A stretch of 64,000 nt of DNA, taken from the NCBI GenBank assembly GCA_037447655.1, contig JBBHKE010003380.1:121202-185201 (forward strand), read 5' to 3'. This document shows positions 33,136 through 43,367 of the stretch, one piece after another. Both the position numbers and the translations under genes were made by a program. Every line of letters starts with the position of its first letter. Within the stretch, counting starts at the first letter, position 1. This DNA comes from Zygnema cylindricum. Taxonomy: Eukaryota > Streptophyta > Zygnematophyceae > Zygnematales > Zygnemataceae. The notes beneath the pieces were generated by a model that did no database searches, was not told the origin of the DNA, and saw only the letters and a program-made list of their open reading frames with translations.

Positions 33136-33222
33136 CAATGAGAACTGACTGTCGGCAAAAACTCTCCGGAGGTCCAAAACGCATATGAGAAGCAGACAGA
33201 AAACGGAAACCAAAAAAGCCAT
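33136..33222 (-). CDS. Host gene exon 1: signal peptide
   Basis: Starts ATGGCT, the favoured plant initiation context, at 33222 on the minus strand. It codes 29 residues, MAFLVSVFCLLLICVLDLRR and VFADSQFSL, then a donor GTAAGTGC. Residues 1-16 are hydrophobic with a likely cleavage after VFA, so a secreted or membrane protein entering the ER is inferred. The frame read on past the donor (to 33034) is S/F-rich intron. The GC and codon character differ from the surrounding transposons, and no other copy of this segment occurs in the window. This is the best host-gene candidate here. Confidence 0.6.
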
Positions 33223-33251
33223 AGCTTTCAGCTTAGCTCCAGCTGAAAGCT
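33223..33251 (-). promoter_or_regulatory. Perfect hairpin directly upstream of the host AUG
   Basis: AGCTTTCAGCT and AGCTGAAAGCT form an 11-bp perfect stem with a 7-base loop; its last base adjoins the A of the ATG at 33222. In an mRNA it would place the start codon at the foot of a stem. Confidence 0.65.
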
Positions 33252-33579
33252 TCCTTCAGGGCAAACACCATCACAGCTTTCAAAGGTCGAAGTGTCAAAT
33301 CGCACATAGGGTAAAAGTGCATTTGGACGACAAGTGCCAATGCTATGGTGCGGCAATTTTAGTACAAGGTAAGGTACAGCCGTACAAGACAGCAATGTAC
33401 GTTTGGCCCTTGAAAATTCTGCATCGGATGGTCAGGATCACCTCCATAAATATGAAATCATAAAAGAGAGTGATTGAATGAAGATAATGCAAAAGTTGTA
33501 AAGTGAAAAGCAAGTGGAGACTCGGAGACTTGTGTCGATTTTGTGTTTCTGGTACTAAAGTACACCGTGAATCGCTTTT
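33252..33579 (-). promoter_or_regulatory. Putative 5' UTR/promoter region of the host gene
   Basis: About 330 bp upstream of the start. It contains several GTAC cores (for example near 33361-33400), but no TATA box that I would defend. Its distal end is marked by a CACCGTGAATCGC terminus at 33551-33565 and a transposon end at 33580. Confidence 0.3.
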
Positions 33580-33835
33580 AGGATACTTTCCCATGTGATA
33601 AATTAAGGGTCTTTTTCTGTCGGTTTCTTTCAAAACTTAACCCGCAACGAGAAAATCCACAGCCGTACGAAAAAAATGAAATTACCATAGTACAATTTGC
33701 GCCAATTTGAAACTTTAGATGTACTACAATTTGTCGTCTAGCGCGTTTCGAACCACTTTCCAGTCCCTCCAGCTCATCATCAAACATCTACTCAAATCAC
33801 CTCGCGAGGTGATTTCAACTAAAGTTCTATGATGT
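33580..33835 (+). mobile_element. TIR transposon, left end (5b-left)
   Basis: Begins GGATACTTTCCCATGTG and then follows the left end of the 28149 element (TTTTTCTGTCG, GCAACGAGAAAATC, GCCGTACGAAAAA). A matching right end with facing TIR lies at 37180-37800. Between them sit C2 and other repeats. Confidence 0.55.
33794..33815. repeat. Perfect 22-bp palindrome
   Basis: AAATCACCTCG followed by its exact complement CGAGGTGATTT. A one-armed version (CTCGAGGTGATTTTGG) occurs near 27995, so it may be two joined transposon ends. Confidence 0.8.
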
Positions 33836-34008
33836 CAACGAACAGGCAGACGTTTTGTCGCACTCGTCGGAGGTTTTTGAAAACTTTTCTGCGCGGACAC
33901 CAAAATAATAGTCGCGGGCGACCCGGTGCTTTGCCCTTTGGTTGCCAAGGGCCTGTCGTTTTTGTACACGCGGACCAATAGGAGCGTCACAATTTGTCGT
34001 AGGAGTAA

Positions 34009-34787
34009 GGGTATGTCCCCATGTGCATAAGTAAGGGTTTCCTTCTGTCGTTTTACTGTAAAACTTAGCGCCGTACTGCCTAAGTTCCAACCGTACGAAG
34101 GAATCGCAAATTTGTAGAGTACAATTTGCGTCATCCTCAAGCTTACGATGTACTAAAATTTGTCGTCTTGTGTTTTTCGACCCACTTTGACGGCAAAAAA
34201 CGTCATCTTCAACCTTATCTTTAAAACACATGCGCGATGTGTTTTAAAACTAGGGATTTTCTATAAACAAATAGGAACATATATTCGCACGTGTCGTAAT
34301 ATTCGAAAATTATCATACGATTTCTAAGGACAAATAAAAGTACAGAATTCGCTATTTTTTGTCCGTTTGCATTCCAATACGACAAAGAAAAGTACACAAT
34401 TTGTTTGGATATGTCCGTTTTAGTCCAGTACGGATTTCTTTTTTGCAGGGGTCTTCAAATTCAGATGCCATTTCAAGTCGACTGGACAGGAGTCGCAAAG
34501 GCAAAGCGCCTCGTCATCAACCGTGAAACGGCACAGGTTGGAATGCGCTACGTCTACAATGTCACGGTAAGACATGCGACGTCACAAACAGTTCCAAAAA
34601 ATATCGTGCGACCACAGATTGTAGACGTTGACAGCCGTCACAGGTATTGTTGACGTATACAATCGTCACATGCGTAAGTTACGATTTCGTCATTACAGCC
34701 ATAGGGACAGTTGAAAACCGGGTCCGGCGGATTTGCGCTAAAATACAAAGTAAGTTCGCTAAGTTACAAGTATATGGGGACAAACCC
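34009..34787 (+). mobile_element. DNA transposon C2 (complete, 779 bp)
   Basis: Close copy of C1 along its length, starting GGGTATGTCCCCATGT and ending ATATGGGGACAAACCC (TIR with two or three changes). Flanks are TAA left and TTA right. Non-coding. A further TIR-like stretch, CCACATGGGGCCATACCC, follows at 34792-34809, suggesting the end of another, lost copy. Confidence 0.8.
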
Positions 34788-35880
34788 TTAGCCACATGGG
34801 GCCATACCCTTATATGTATAAATGTACCGAATAAACTGTACAAATATCGTCGATAGTCATCGGTACTAGTTTTGTCACAATAAAAAAATGATATTTATCA
34901 GTTTTTTATCGAGATAAAATTGGTACCGGTATACGGCAAAGGTCGCAAAAGTCAAAAATTAACCTAACCAAAACCGACCGTTCTTTTTTTTTCAAAATCC
35001 GAGTAACCGACGCTCGACCGGGTTATGTCACGCTCCAAAATTGTTAACCGTTAACCGACCGGCGTTTACGAAAATAAAAGTTAACCGAAAGTCAATTTCT
35101 CGCGACAAACCGTGCCCCCCCCCGTAACCGAAAAAGTACAAAAAAAATCTTCGTTTTTCACGACGTATGTATAAGCCAATAATTACGATTTGTCGCTTTC
35201 CCCAAGATTTGCGAAATGAAGTGTTACTACCGTGTCAGATTTGCGACGCATATCATGATGTCACGTACTTCTACGATACCAAAGAGTACAAAGTACAATA
35301 ATGCTGCATTGTATGGACGATACAAAATTTTCATTTTTTTGCGTTTATTGCTTGACCGACCGTAACCAACTTTTTCTTTTTCTGGTGAATCAACCGACCG
35401 CGACCGCCCGGCCCCCAAAAGTTGGCAACCAAATCCGTTCCGGATTCGGCGACGGCTGGTCACGGTTTTCGTTGACCATTTGCGACCTCTGGGCCATGGC
35501 CCATGGAGGGTTCAAAATTTCAAATTTGTAAACTTAAGTCAATTTCCGATTTTCAATATCAACAACAATAAATCGTATTGGCCATTCTTGCGTTTGCGAC
35601 TGTGGTCGGGAGTCAGAGGTCGTAAAAGTCAAAAATTTACACAACCGAAACCAACCGTTTTTTTTTTCAAATTTTGAGTAATCGACGCTCGAGCGGAATA
35701 TGTCACGCTCCAAAATTGTTAGCTGTTAACCGACCGACGTTTACAAAAATAAAAGTTAACCGAAACTTGATGTTTCACGACTAACCGTGCCCACCCGTAA
35801 TCGAAAAGGTCCAAAATTACAACGCTCGTTGTTTAAGCATTTATTCCATAGCGAATCGTAATAATCGTAAATAAATCTTT
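34788..35880. repeat. Direct repeat region (GTTAACCG-rich)
   Basis: Two diverged direct copies of about 200 bp (34937-35140 and 35608-35812) share GGTCGCAAAAGTCAAAAAT-like starts, ACGCTCGA, TATGTCACGCTCC and AAAATAAAAGTTAACCG. They are about 670 bp apart. No gene is visible in or between them. Confidence 0.6.
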
Positions 35881-36066
35881 TAGGTACACATACAGAATCA
35901 CACAAACGTACAATTTCACGTCATTGTGACGTTTGCAATACGCGGTTTGTGAAAACATAGTTACATTATAACGGCATGTATTAAATCATTTTTTATACTT
36001 CTTTCGTTAATGCGGTACAATTTTGCACGGTTAGACACCGATCGTAAGGCGTAGTATTTAAAACGT
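35881..36066 (-). repeat. Long inverted repeat, right arm
   Basis: Partner of 29981-30172. If the two arms were ends of a single element it would be 6.1 kb and enclose C1, C2, the N gap and the host exons. The 33580/37800 pair would cross it rather than nest, so two independent copies in opposite orientation are more likely. Confidence 0.65.
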
Positions 36067-36073
36067 TACTATA

Positions 36074-36617
36074 CTACACCGTGAATCATTATTAGTGTCA
36101 AAGATTAAATAGTGTTGAAATTTTTTTTTTGTAATTGATGCTAATTATGAATTTGATTTTTTTTTTTAAAAGGTGTATTCTAATTTCGACGTTAATGCTA
36201 ATTTGGAACAACAAAAATGGAAAAATTTCTGTACAATTATACACATTATTATATGTATCCGTACAGAATATTAGAAATCTTACACCGTCATGATATTTAA
36301 ATATCTGTACATGTCAGACTAGTTTACGTGTCAGATTAATCCCGTTTTTTGAGCGCACTTTCCTATGCGCGCGCGTCTAATTTAATTTATGTTTTGTAAA
36401 ATTTTCACTTGAAAAGGTACATTTATGTACGGTATGACATCAACCGTACACCACACTATTTAGACATTATTGAACTTTCGTTCTTTACGCTATTTTGTAC
36501 GGTACCTTAATTAACGTCAAGGAAAAACTAAAATCATGTATCCTATTTGAAGAAAAAAATCAAAATTTTAAGAGCCCAAATTAGATTTGTTGACACTAAT
36601 AACGATTCACGGTGTAG
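36074..36617. mobile_element. MITE with 28-bp TIRs (544 bp)
   Basis: The left end CTACACCGTGAATCATTATT (plus 8 bases) and the right end are inverted copies with a single mismatch in 28. The interior is AT-rich and non-coding. The same terminus occurs singly near 33551, 36818-36834, 61265 and 61383, and fused at 31370-31405. No matching target duplication is clear. Confidence 0.75.
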
Positions 36618-36968
36618 TTGAATACATGAGCACATACCCTAAGTTGTAGTATTATTTCTGATTAAATGTTTCGATTATTTATTTTATTAAAGAGTCAAAT
36701 CCGGTCAACGCATTTGGGCTACCTCAAATAACGTGTAGAAACATTTAGAATGTTTAATTCTATTTGAGAATTTGACTAAAAAAACAGGGTACCTCAATTA
36801 GCGTCCAACACGCTAATAGCGATTCACGGTGTAGTGATAACACGACATTTTGGCGTGACGTCGAATTTGTCTGGCCGTTTATCATACCATTACAACCACG
36901 CGAAATACAACAAATAGGATTGTACCACGTGTCTCTTTTCATTACATCAAAATTGGAACATGACAAAG
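36618..36968. other. Unassigned stretch with single transposon ends
   Basis: About 350 bp. It contains ACATGAGCACATACCC (TIR-like, about 36625) and a CACGGTGTAG terminus at 36818-36834. No gene seen. Confidence 0.45.
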
Positions 36969-37132
36969 CCAATCAAAACTCAAATCACTCAACGGCTCAC
37001 GATCTTACACAAAAACAATCGACGATCAATTATCGTTGTCACCAGAGACGCCAATCAATACTCAAAACACTCAACGGCTCAAGATCTTACATAAAAACAA
37101 TCGACGATCAATTATCGTTGTCACCAGAGGCG
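36969..37132. repeat. 82-bp tandem duplication
   Basis: Two units (36969-37050, 37051-37132) with only a few differences. Each contains the dyad ACGATCAATTATCGT. Confidence 0.8.
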
Positions 37133-37179
37133 AATGCGACTATAATGCTTTTTCCTTTTAGAATCTCAAAGGGCAAAGC

Positions 37180-37800
37180 AATAAAACATCCACTGCACGT
37201 TTACAGCCTGTGCGTCTTTTTTTCCGTGCACTTGTGTGTCACTTTTTCCGTGCACTTTTTTACGTACAGTGGCCGTGGAGGGGTCTCGACCGACTGAGGC
37301 CATTTCGTCAAAAGCAAAGTCCGTGAAGGCGCCTCTTTCTCTTTCCCTCTCCCATTACCACTGTCAATCTCACAATTTTTACAATGAAAAACGGCAAGAA
37401 TGGTATCAAATGAAAGATCTCTGAAATATGTTACTATTTATTGTCTTTAGGCATATTTTGATGGCAAATAGAGTGAGAAAGGACACAAAAACAAAATCGG
37501 GAAACCATGGCGTAAATTTTTGGAATTAGTGGCGTCGACGATATCATAATTGAGCATGACGTCAAAATGTCACAAACCTTAAACATCTACAATGTCACAA
37601 GAAACCACTATACAATCATCAATTAGCGCAAGTTTTATAGTCGTCTACAACCGTCATAAATTACACCCACGTCTACTTGCATCACAATTTAAAGTAGCAA
37701 TTTCATTGCGTTACATCGGAACTCTCTAAAAGTAGTACGGAAAATCTTCGCTAAAAAACAATGTAGCAAGACTAAGTTTTGGTTACATAGGAAAGTGTCC
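37180..37800 (+). mobile_element. TIR transposon, right end (5b-right)
   Basis: Parallels the right part of the 28149 element (shared GTATCAAATGAAAGAT, ATTTTGATGGCA, TCGGGAA.CCATGG and GTCACAAA blocks) and ends GGTTACATAGGAAAGTGTCC, which faces the 33580 terminus GGATACTTTCCCATGTG. Confidence 0.55.
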
Positions 37801-37859
37801 TAAGTGTCAATAACACGACATCGACTCCTCTAAATTATGACCATTGAACTGGAAATATA

Positions 37860-38360
37860 ATTAGGGGATTGATCATGGAAGTCACTATTTTGGTTGCGCA
37901 CAGTCACTTACATCACCTTATCAATAACTGTACGTTTTAAGTACACATAGGTACAAGTAAAGTACCGTTGAGTTTAAATTTGACGGTCAATTAGTTGAAC
38001 AACTTTAACTTTCAAAATATTGTTACAACCGGTTACAATTTTGTCGCGCTTGCGAACGTCGGCCATCATAATAAAATCCACAATTTATACGGTTGGCGAA
38101 GGTTTACGGTAACAAAAATGCGACAACCACATATAAATAAAAGTGTTGCGCACAATCACTTTCTGACTTCACGTGAGCTCTGCAGAGAGAGCACATATGT
38201 TCACTTTTAATTTAGTCGCAAAATTGAAATTTAATTGCAAAACGTAATGTCAAACTTAGACGTAAATTGAAGAACGACGCGAAATGAAACCTTTGAAAAC
38301 TAAAGTATTATAAGTCTTGTACGGACATATTAAATAGCACGAAACGAAATAAACGTTGTA
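37860..38360 (+). repeat. Dispersed repeat D, copy 1
   Basis: Shares with 61150-60640 (reverse) the blocks TTGGTTGCGCACAGTCACTTA, GTCGCGCTTGCGAACGTCG and CACGAAACGAAATAAA. It ends where repeat E begins. Non-coding by inspection. Confidence 0.65.
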
Positions 38361-38890
38361 CATTCATCGTCCATGTAAGGTATTCTCTTCTCTAATAACA
38401 AATAATACAACATGCAAACAATGATGATGGTAATGTCTAAATGCTCCGTGCTCGAGCAAATAATTTTCGTGTCAATTACTGCCACTGTTTTTTCAAAATG
38501 CTAAAAGTTCTTGTAAAAGGTTCTTCCAACACACATAACATTTTTTCAACACACATTCCCCTAAACTCGCCTACTACTATAGAAATAAGTATTTTCACAC
38601 ATTCGCCTGCTACTTTGGAAATTTCTTTTTTCAAAATGCTAAAGGTTCTTTCAACACACACAAGGTTTTTTCAACACACACATACGCCGTCTACTGCTAT
38701 ATAAATAAGTTTTTTCAAAATACCAAAGGTTATTTAAACACACTTAAGGTTTTTTCAACACACATTCGCCTACTACTATAGAAAGAATTTTATGATCGTT
38801 GTGGTAATTATAGATTTGTGCCTGGATACGGAGTGATTAATTTCTTGCTTAAGGGGTACCTTGCGTCCCTTATAATAAAGGGTGGCCTTC
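38361..38890 (+). repeat. Dispersed repeat E, copy 1 (with internal minisatellite)
   Basis: Begins CATCGTCCATGTAAGGTA and ends in CTTATAATAAAGGGTGG; the same boundaries occur in copy 2 (40885-41165). Between them, 38488-38790 holds about three irregular tandem units based on TTTTTTCAACACACATTCGC. Copy 2 has only one unit. Confidence 0.7.
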
Positions 38891-39249
38891 AAATATATAA
38901 ACATATCTAAGTATATAAACATTTCACCTACGTCTTCATCTTAAACTATGTAAAAACGTATGTATTTCCACATGATGTATGCATGCATCTTTGAGTGATG
39001 CATGAGTATAAAAGATTCATTTCTTTTATTTCATTATTCCATTCACTCTTTTTTCTCTTCATTTTTTGTTTTATTATTCATTTTATGACGAAAAAACGTA
39101 AAAATATATACAAGTGTGCAAATTTGTAAGACAATGCGAACACAGTGGGCGAGAACTAGTAAGACAAACAATGTATTGGAAAATATTTAAAGGTTTTTTT
39201 GGTGGTTTAACTAGTAAAGAAAACATTGTATTGGAAAGTATTTAACGGT
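38891..39249. other. Unassigned AT-rich stretch
   Basis: About 360 bp of low-complexity, T-rich sequence with no gene, leading into the minisatellite. Confidence 0.45.
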
Positions 39250-40420
39250 TTTTCTAGTGGTTTTTTTGGTTTTTATTGATAGTTTTTGTTTTTTTTGTCT
39301 GTTTATTGTGTCTGTTTTTTTGTTTAAGGGTTGTTGATACATTTAATTTTATTATTATATTCTTATTGTACTTCTTGACGATTTATTGTTTATGTTTTTT
39401 TGTAAGTTATATTATTAGTATATTATGTTATTATTGTTGTTGTTGACGATTTATTATTTTTGTTTTTGTGTATATTATATTTTTAATGTGCTATTTTCTT
39501 ATTGTTGTTGTTGACGATTTATTGTTTATGTTTTGTTAATGTTGTTGTTGACGATTTATTGTTTATGTTCTTTTATTGTTGTTGTTTACAATTTATTGTT
39601 TTTGTTTTTTTGGAAATTATACTTTTAGTATATTATATTTTTTTATTATTGTTGTTGACGATTTATTGTCTTTGTTTCATTATTTATGTTTATTTATATG
39701 TTATATTCTTAGTATATCATGCTCTTATTGTTGTTGTTGACAATTTATTCTTACTGTTTCCAAATTGTTTTTGTTGATGATTTATTGTGTTTCTTTTTGT
39801 TTTTGTTTTTTGTATATTATATTTTATTATTGTTAGTGTTGTTGAAGATTTATTGTTTCTGTTTTTTTGTTTCTGTTTTTTTTATATTATATTTTTAATA
39901 TATTACGTTATGATTGTTATTGTTGTCGATTTATTGTTTTTGTTTTCTTATTGTTGTTGTTAACGATTATTGCTTTTGAGATTAATTTCTGTTTTTTTTA
40001 TTTCCATTTTTTTGTATATGATATTTTTATTGTTGTTGTTGACCATTTATTCTTTCTGTTTTTCTGTTTTTGTTTTTTTAATATTATACTATTAGTTAAT
40101 TATGTTCTTATTGTTGTTGTTGACAATTTATTGTTTCTGTGTTCTTATTGTTGTTGTTAACGATTTATTGCTTCTGATATTTGTTTCTGTTTTTTTGTTT
40201 CTATTTTTTTGTATATTATATTTTTATTGTTGGTTGACGCTTTATTGTTTCTGCGCTCGGCGGAGCGTTGTTTTTGCCGTTGTTGATATATATGCTTTAT
40301 TTTGTTTTTGGGTTGTTATTGATAATCTTATGATTGACGTTTTGAACGTTTAATATCATCCATTATTATATTTTCATTGTTGTTGTTGACTTGTTGTTGT
40401 TGACGGTTGCAAAATTGTTT
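39250..40420. repeat. T/G-rich minisatellite array
   Basis: About fifteen copies of a core near TTGTTGTTGTTGACGATTTA, separated by T-rich spacers with TATATTATA motifs. The spacing is irregular, roughly 35-90 bp. The plus strand is almost free of C. The open frames across it translate to F/L/V-rich low-complexity chains and are not genes. Confidence 0.8.
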
Positions 40421-40714
40421 ACGTCAACGTAAACATTTTTCAAAAATCTTCTATTATATTGTGATTTGGGGGTTATTAGAAGATAACTTATATTTCCAAG
40501 GTTATCACCCCTATGTTTATAAATGATAACAGATTCATAATACAACTATCACAGCTATTTAAAAGAAACTACTTAGCCGTTTTTAGGGTTGTACTGTTTC
40601 ATACATTTGAGATTTAATTAAGTAAAATGTATTTCTCATAAATTTTTGAAAAAAAATGCTCATAGCGTCCACATCTTTTTCTTTTCCCATTTATAGTTTT
40701 TTTTACGCTCAAGT
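40421..40714. other. Unassigned spacer
   Basis: About 290 bp, AT-rich, with no recognisable feature. Confidence 0.4.
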
Positions 40715-40811
40715 TTGTTTTTGAGAAAAGAGAAATCGAGAAGGAAAATGATAGGAAAAAAGAAAGTGAGAAGAAAAGGGAAAGGTAGAAGGATAAAGAG
40801 AAAAAGAAGGA

Positions 40812-40847
<36 letters not shown>

Positions 40848-40850
40848 CCA
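40715..40850. repeat. Polypurine tract with (GA)n microsatellite
   Basis: About 135 bp that are nearly all A and G on the plus strand, ending in interrupted GA repeats (40812-40850). The K/R/E-rich open frame across it is a by-product of the composition. Confidence 0.85.
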
Positions 40851-40884
40851 ATTCTTTATTCGAGGGCGTAGTAGACAGAGTCAC

Positions 40885-41165
40885 ATCGTCCATGTAAGGT
40901 ACTTCTTCCTGTAATAACAAATTATGCAACGTGTAAAGAGTGATGATGGTAATGACTAAATACTCCGTGCTCGTGTAAACAATTTTTGTGTCAATTATTG
41001 CCTAATGTTTTTCAAAATACCAAAAGTTCTTTCAACACACATTCGCCTACAACTATGGAAAACAATTAAACAATCGTTGCGACTCTTGTAGATTTGTGCT
41101 TAGATACGGAGTGATTAATTTATTGCTTAAAGGGTACCCTACATCCCTTATAATGAAGGGTGGTA
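40885..41165 (+). repeat. Dispersed repeat E, copy 2
   Basis: Same order as copy 1, CATCGTCCATGTAAGGTA to TATAATGAAGGGTGG, but with a single TTCAACACACATTCGCC unit. Confidence 0.7.
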
Positions 41166-41183
41166 CATCCCTCCAAGCTACAT

Positions 41184-41345
41184 TAACAAAATGGCTTTTA
41201 ATCCATTCCCCAAACATGATTGCATTTCAAACTCCAAAATTCCTAAACACCTTCAAAGCAACACTAACAAAATGGCTTTGAATCCATTCCCCAAACAAGA
41301 TTGCATTTCAAACTCCAAAATTCCTAAACACGTTCAAATCGTGCA
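41184..41345. repeat. 81-bp tandem pair in an open frame
   Basis: Two units with period 81 bp (27 codons, frame kept) in an 86-codon open frame 41191-41451. The repeated peptide contains NPFPKxDCISNSKIPKH. The two units differ at only a few positions. I do not recognise a family and give no function; it may be a fragment of a decayed gene or chance. Confidence 0.5.
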
Positions 41346-41451
41346 CGCTACAAGTCCAACCAACGCATGCGTCCAAGAAATGGGTGTTGGGTACGACTAC
41401 ATTATACAAAATTGTCTTGTAACTATGTTTTATATTAAACCAATAAGGTAG

Positions 41452-42589
41452 TCTCATCATATCTTTTAATTTGATATTAATGTGGGTAGCATCAATGACA
41501 CTGCAACAATTTGAAAACCTGAACTTGTAATCGTGAAATACATTAACAAGTTCATGAACTTCGATCCTCCAACCATTTTATCAAACGCGAGGTAAGTATC
41601 TTTAACACAACCTTACAAAACTTAGTTTGTTTCTAAAAATTGTGACCCCGCTTACACCTCAAAATCCCCCCAAGAGATGAAAGGGATTTCCCTAATGCTC
41701 CCCCACAGATAAACCACATATGAAGGGGATTTCCATGTGGCAAGACGGTAGAGCACCATCTCTATTTGATGTTTCACAATAATTTTTTGGTTTGAGATAT
41801 TTACAAACGCTCTAGGTGGATTGGTTCTCATGCGAAACATTATTTTGTCTACCAAATAATTAACGAGATGTCGTGGGAGACAAAACAACCTTTTGTACCT
41901 GCTTTTATTCTAGATATTTAGAACGTTCATCGAAATTCGAAAGTGGATGTAAAAATCTCCACGTGTCCGTCGCTATCGGATCATCGTCATTCTGAAAACC
42001 TTTGAAAATTCCAAAAACCTGTACAAACTACACTTGGTGCTTATCTGTACAATATATATCATGAAAGTTATAATAATCAATTTTCGTCATTATATACACT
42101 ATCGTTCAATGTTAACAAAATGATTAGAATTAAAAAAAGCTCAATGATAGATTAGTTTTCAAAACCTTTCCAAAGTTACAATTTTTGAAATCCTAAAAAA
42201 ATATGAAAATGTTTTCTTTTTTTAATCTTAATACCTAGTGGAAAGATATTTAAACACATATTGAAGTAAAAATGTTTTAGAGAGTAATGTTACGTGAGAA
42301 TCTCCGTTTTCGTTTCATAATATAAGCATTAGTGAAATAGCCATTAGGGAAGTTGGTGATGGTGAAAACCTTATTTTCGTTTCGAAAACAAAAGCCCTAA
42401 ATTATAAGTTGGTGTAAAAGGCAAAGCGTACATAACTTATGTAGTATGCTCACCTGGTAGGCAAGTCCATGGTATGCAAATAAAGATTTCAAGTTAAAGT
42501 TGGTCCGTGTGAAAGATATTTGTATATTTTCAATATCTGATCTATACTTACGTGATATAATTTCTTCTGTATTACATTAAGATTAGACG
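41452..42589. other. Unassigned region
   Basis: About 1.1 kb of AT-rich sequence without gene-like frames. The block 42420-42500 (GGTAGGCAAGTCCATGG and nearby) has a faint tRNA-like look but no complete cloverleaf that I can draw. Confidence 0.45.
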
Positions 42590-43080
42590 AAGCGTTACAT
42601 TAAACTTAGACGAAAATTGAAGAACAACGCGAAATAAAACCTCTAAAACCTAAAGTATTAGAAATTTTGTATATACATATTAAATCGCACGAAACGAAAT
42701 AAACTTTGTACACTATTATAAAACGAATCGGCGTTAAAATATCAATTGAAACAAAATGAAACAAACTGCAAGTCGTCACGCCCAACCAATTAAGCCACAC
42801 TAATTACGAATCAACATTTTGACATTGATAGTGAAATACGCGCGACAATAACACGCCACACTATCTACAAATCAACATTATTACATTCACGAAAATTTCA
42901 CATTTATTAAAAACAGTGGAAATTTCGACCAGCAAGTTTTATCTAATGGGTAAAATTTAGCCTTATGTAGGCACATTTTTTTGCAAAGGGCGGAAATTTT
43001 GTCAGAATTTCACATCAATGTATTTTGTCGTCAATATAAAGTAACTATTTGCTGTTTTTATTTTATTGATGTTTTTCACA
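42590..43080 (+). repeat. Dispersed repeat D, copy 2 (later part)
   Basis: Shares ATTGAAGAACAACGCGAAAT and GCACGAAACGAAATAAAC with copy 1, then continues (GAATCAACATTTTGACATTG, ACATCAATGTATTTTGTCG) in parallel with 60620-60400 read in reverse. Copies 1 and 2 thus cover different, overlapping parts of the same unit. Confidence 0.6.
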
Positions 43081-43367
43081 ATTTTTTTGATGAACATTTT
43101 GATTTAGGCTAATATAGTTTTGAATACTTTAAGGTTTTAACTACACGTGAGCTCTATATGGTTAGGTGAGGTCTATGTTGTAGACAATAATGTTCTCGGA
43201 TTTTTTTTTAAATATACATGGTTTTAAAATAAAGAGAATCTACATGCAATTTCGCAAATTGGGTTTGAGTTATAGATATAATTACAAGCTGGGGTAGGGT
43301 TAAAGTAAAAAAATCTATGTGTTTTTTAATTCGCATTTATTATTGTTTTTATTTCTTTTTTTTTCAG

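Noticed and set aside
29981-36066. A single 6-kb TIR transposon carrying the host gene
   Set aside because: The facing ends at 33580 and 37800 would cross it instead of nesting, and no transposase or target duplication is seen.
39250-40420. Regularly spaced repeats resembling a CRISPR array
   Set aside because: Spacing and unit vary, spacers are T-rich repeats of each other, and the context is a plant nuclear genome.
40715-40897. K/R/E-rich ORF as a charged coiled-coil protein
   Set aside because: It is a direct product of the (GA)n and polypurine composition.
42420-42500. tRNA or small RNA gene near GGTAGGCAAGTCCATGG
   Set aside because: I could not draw a complete cloverleaf or find a terminator; the likeness is faint.
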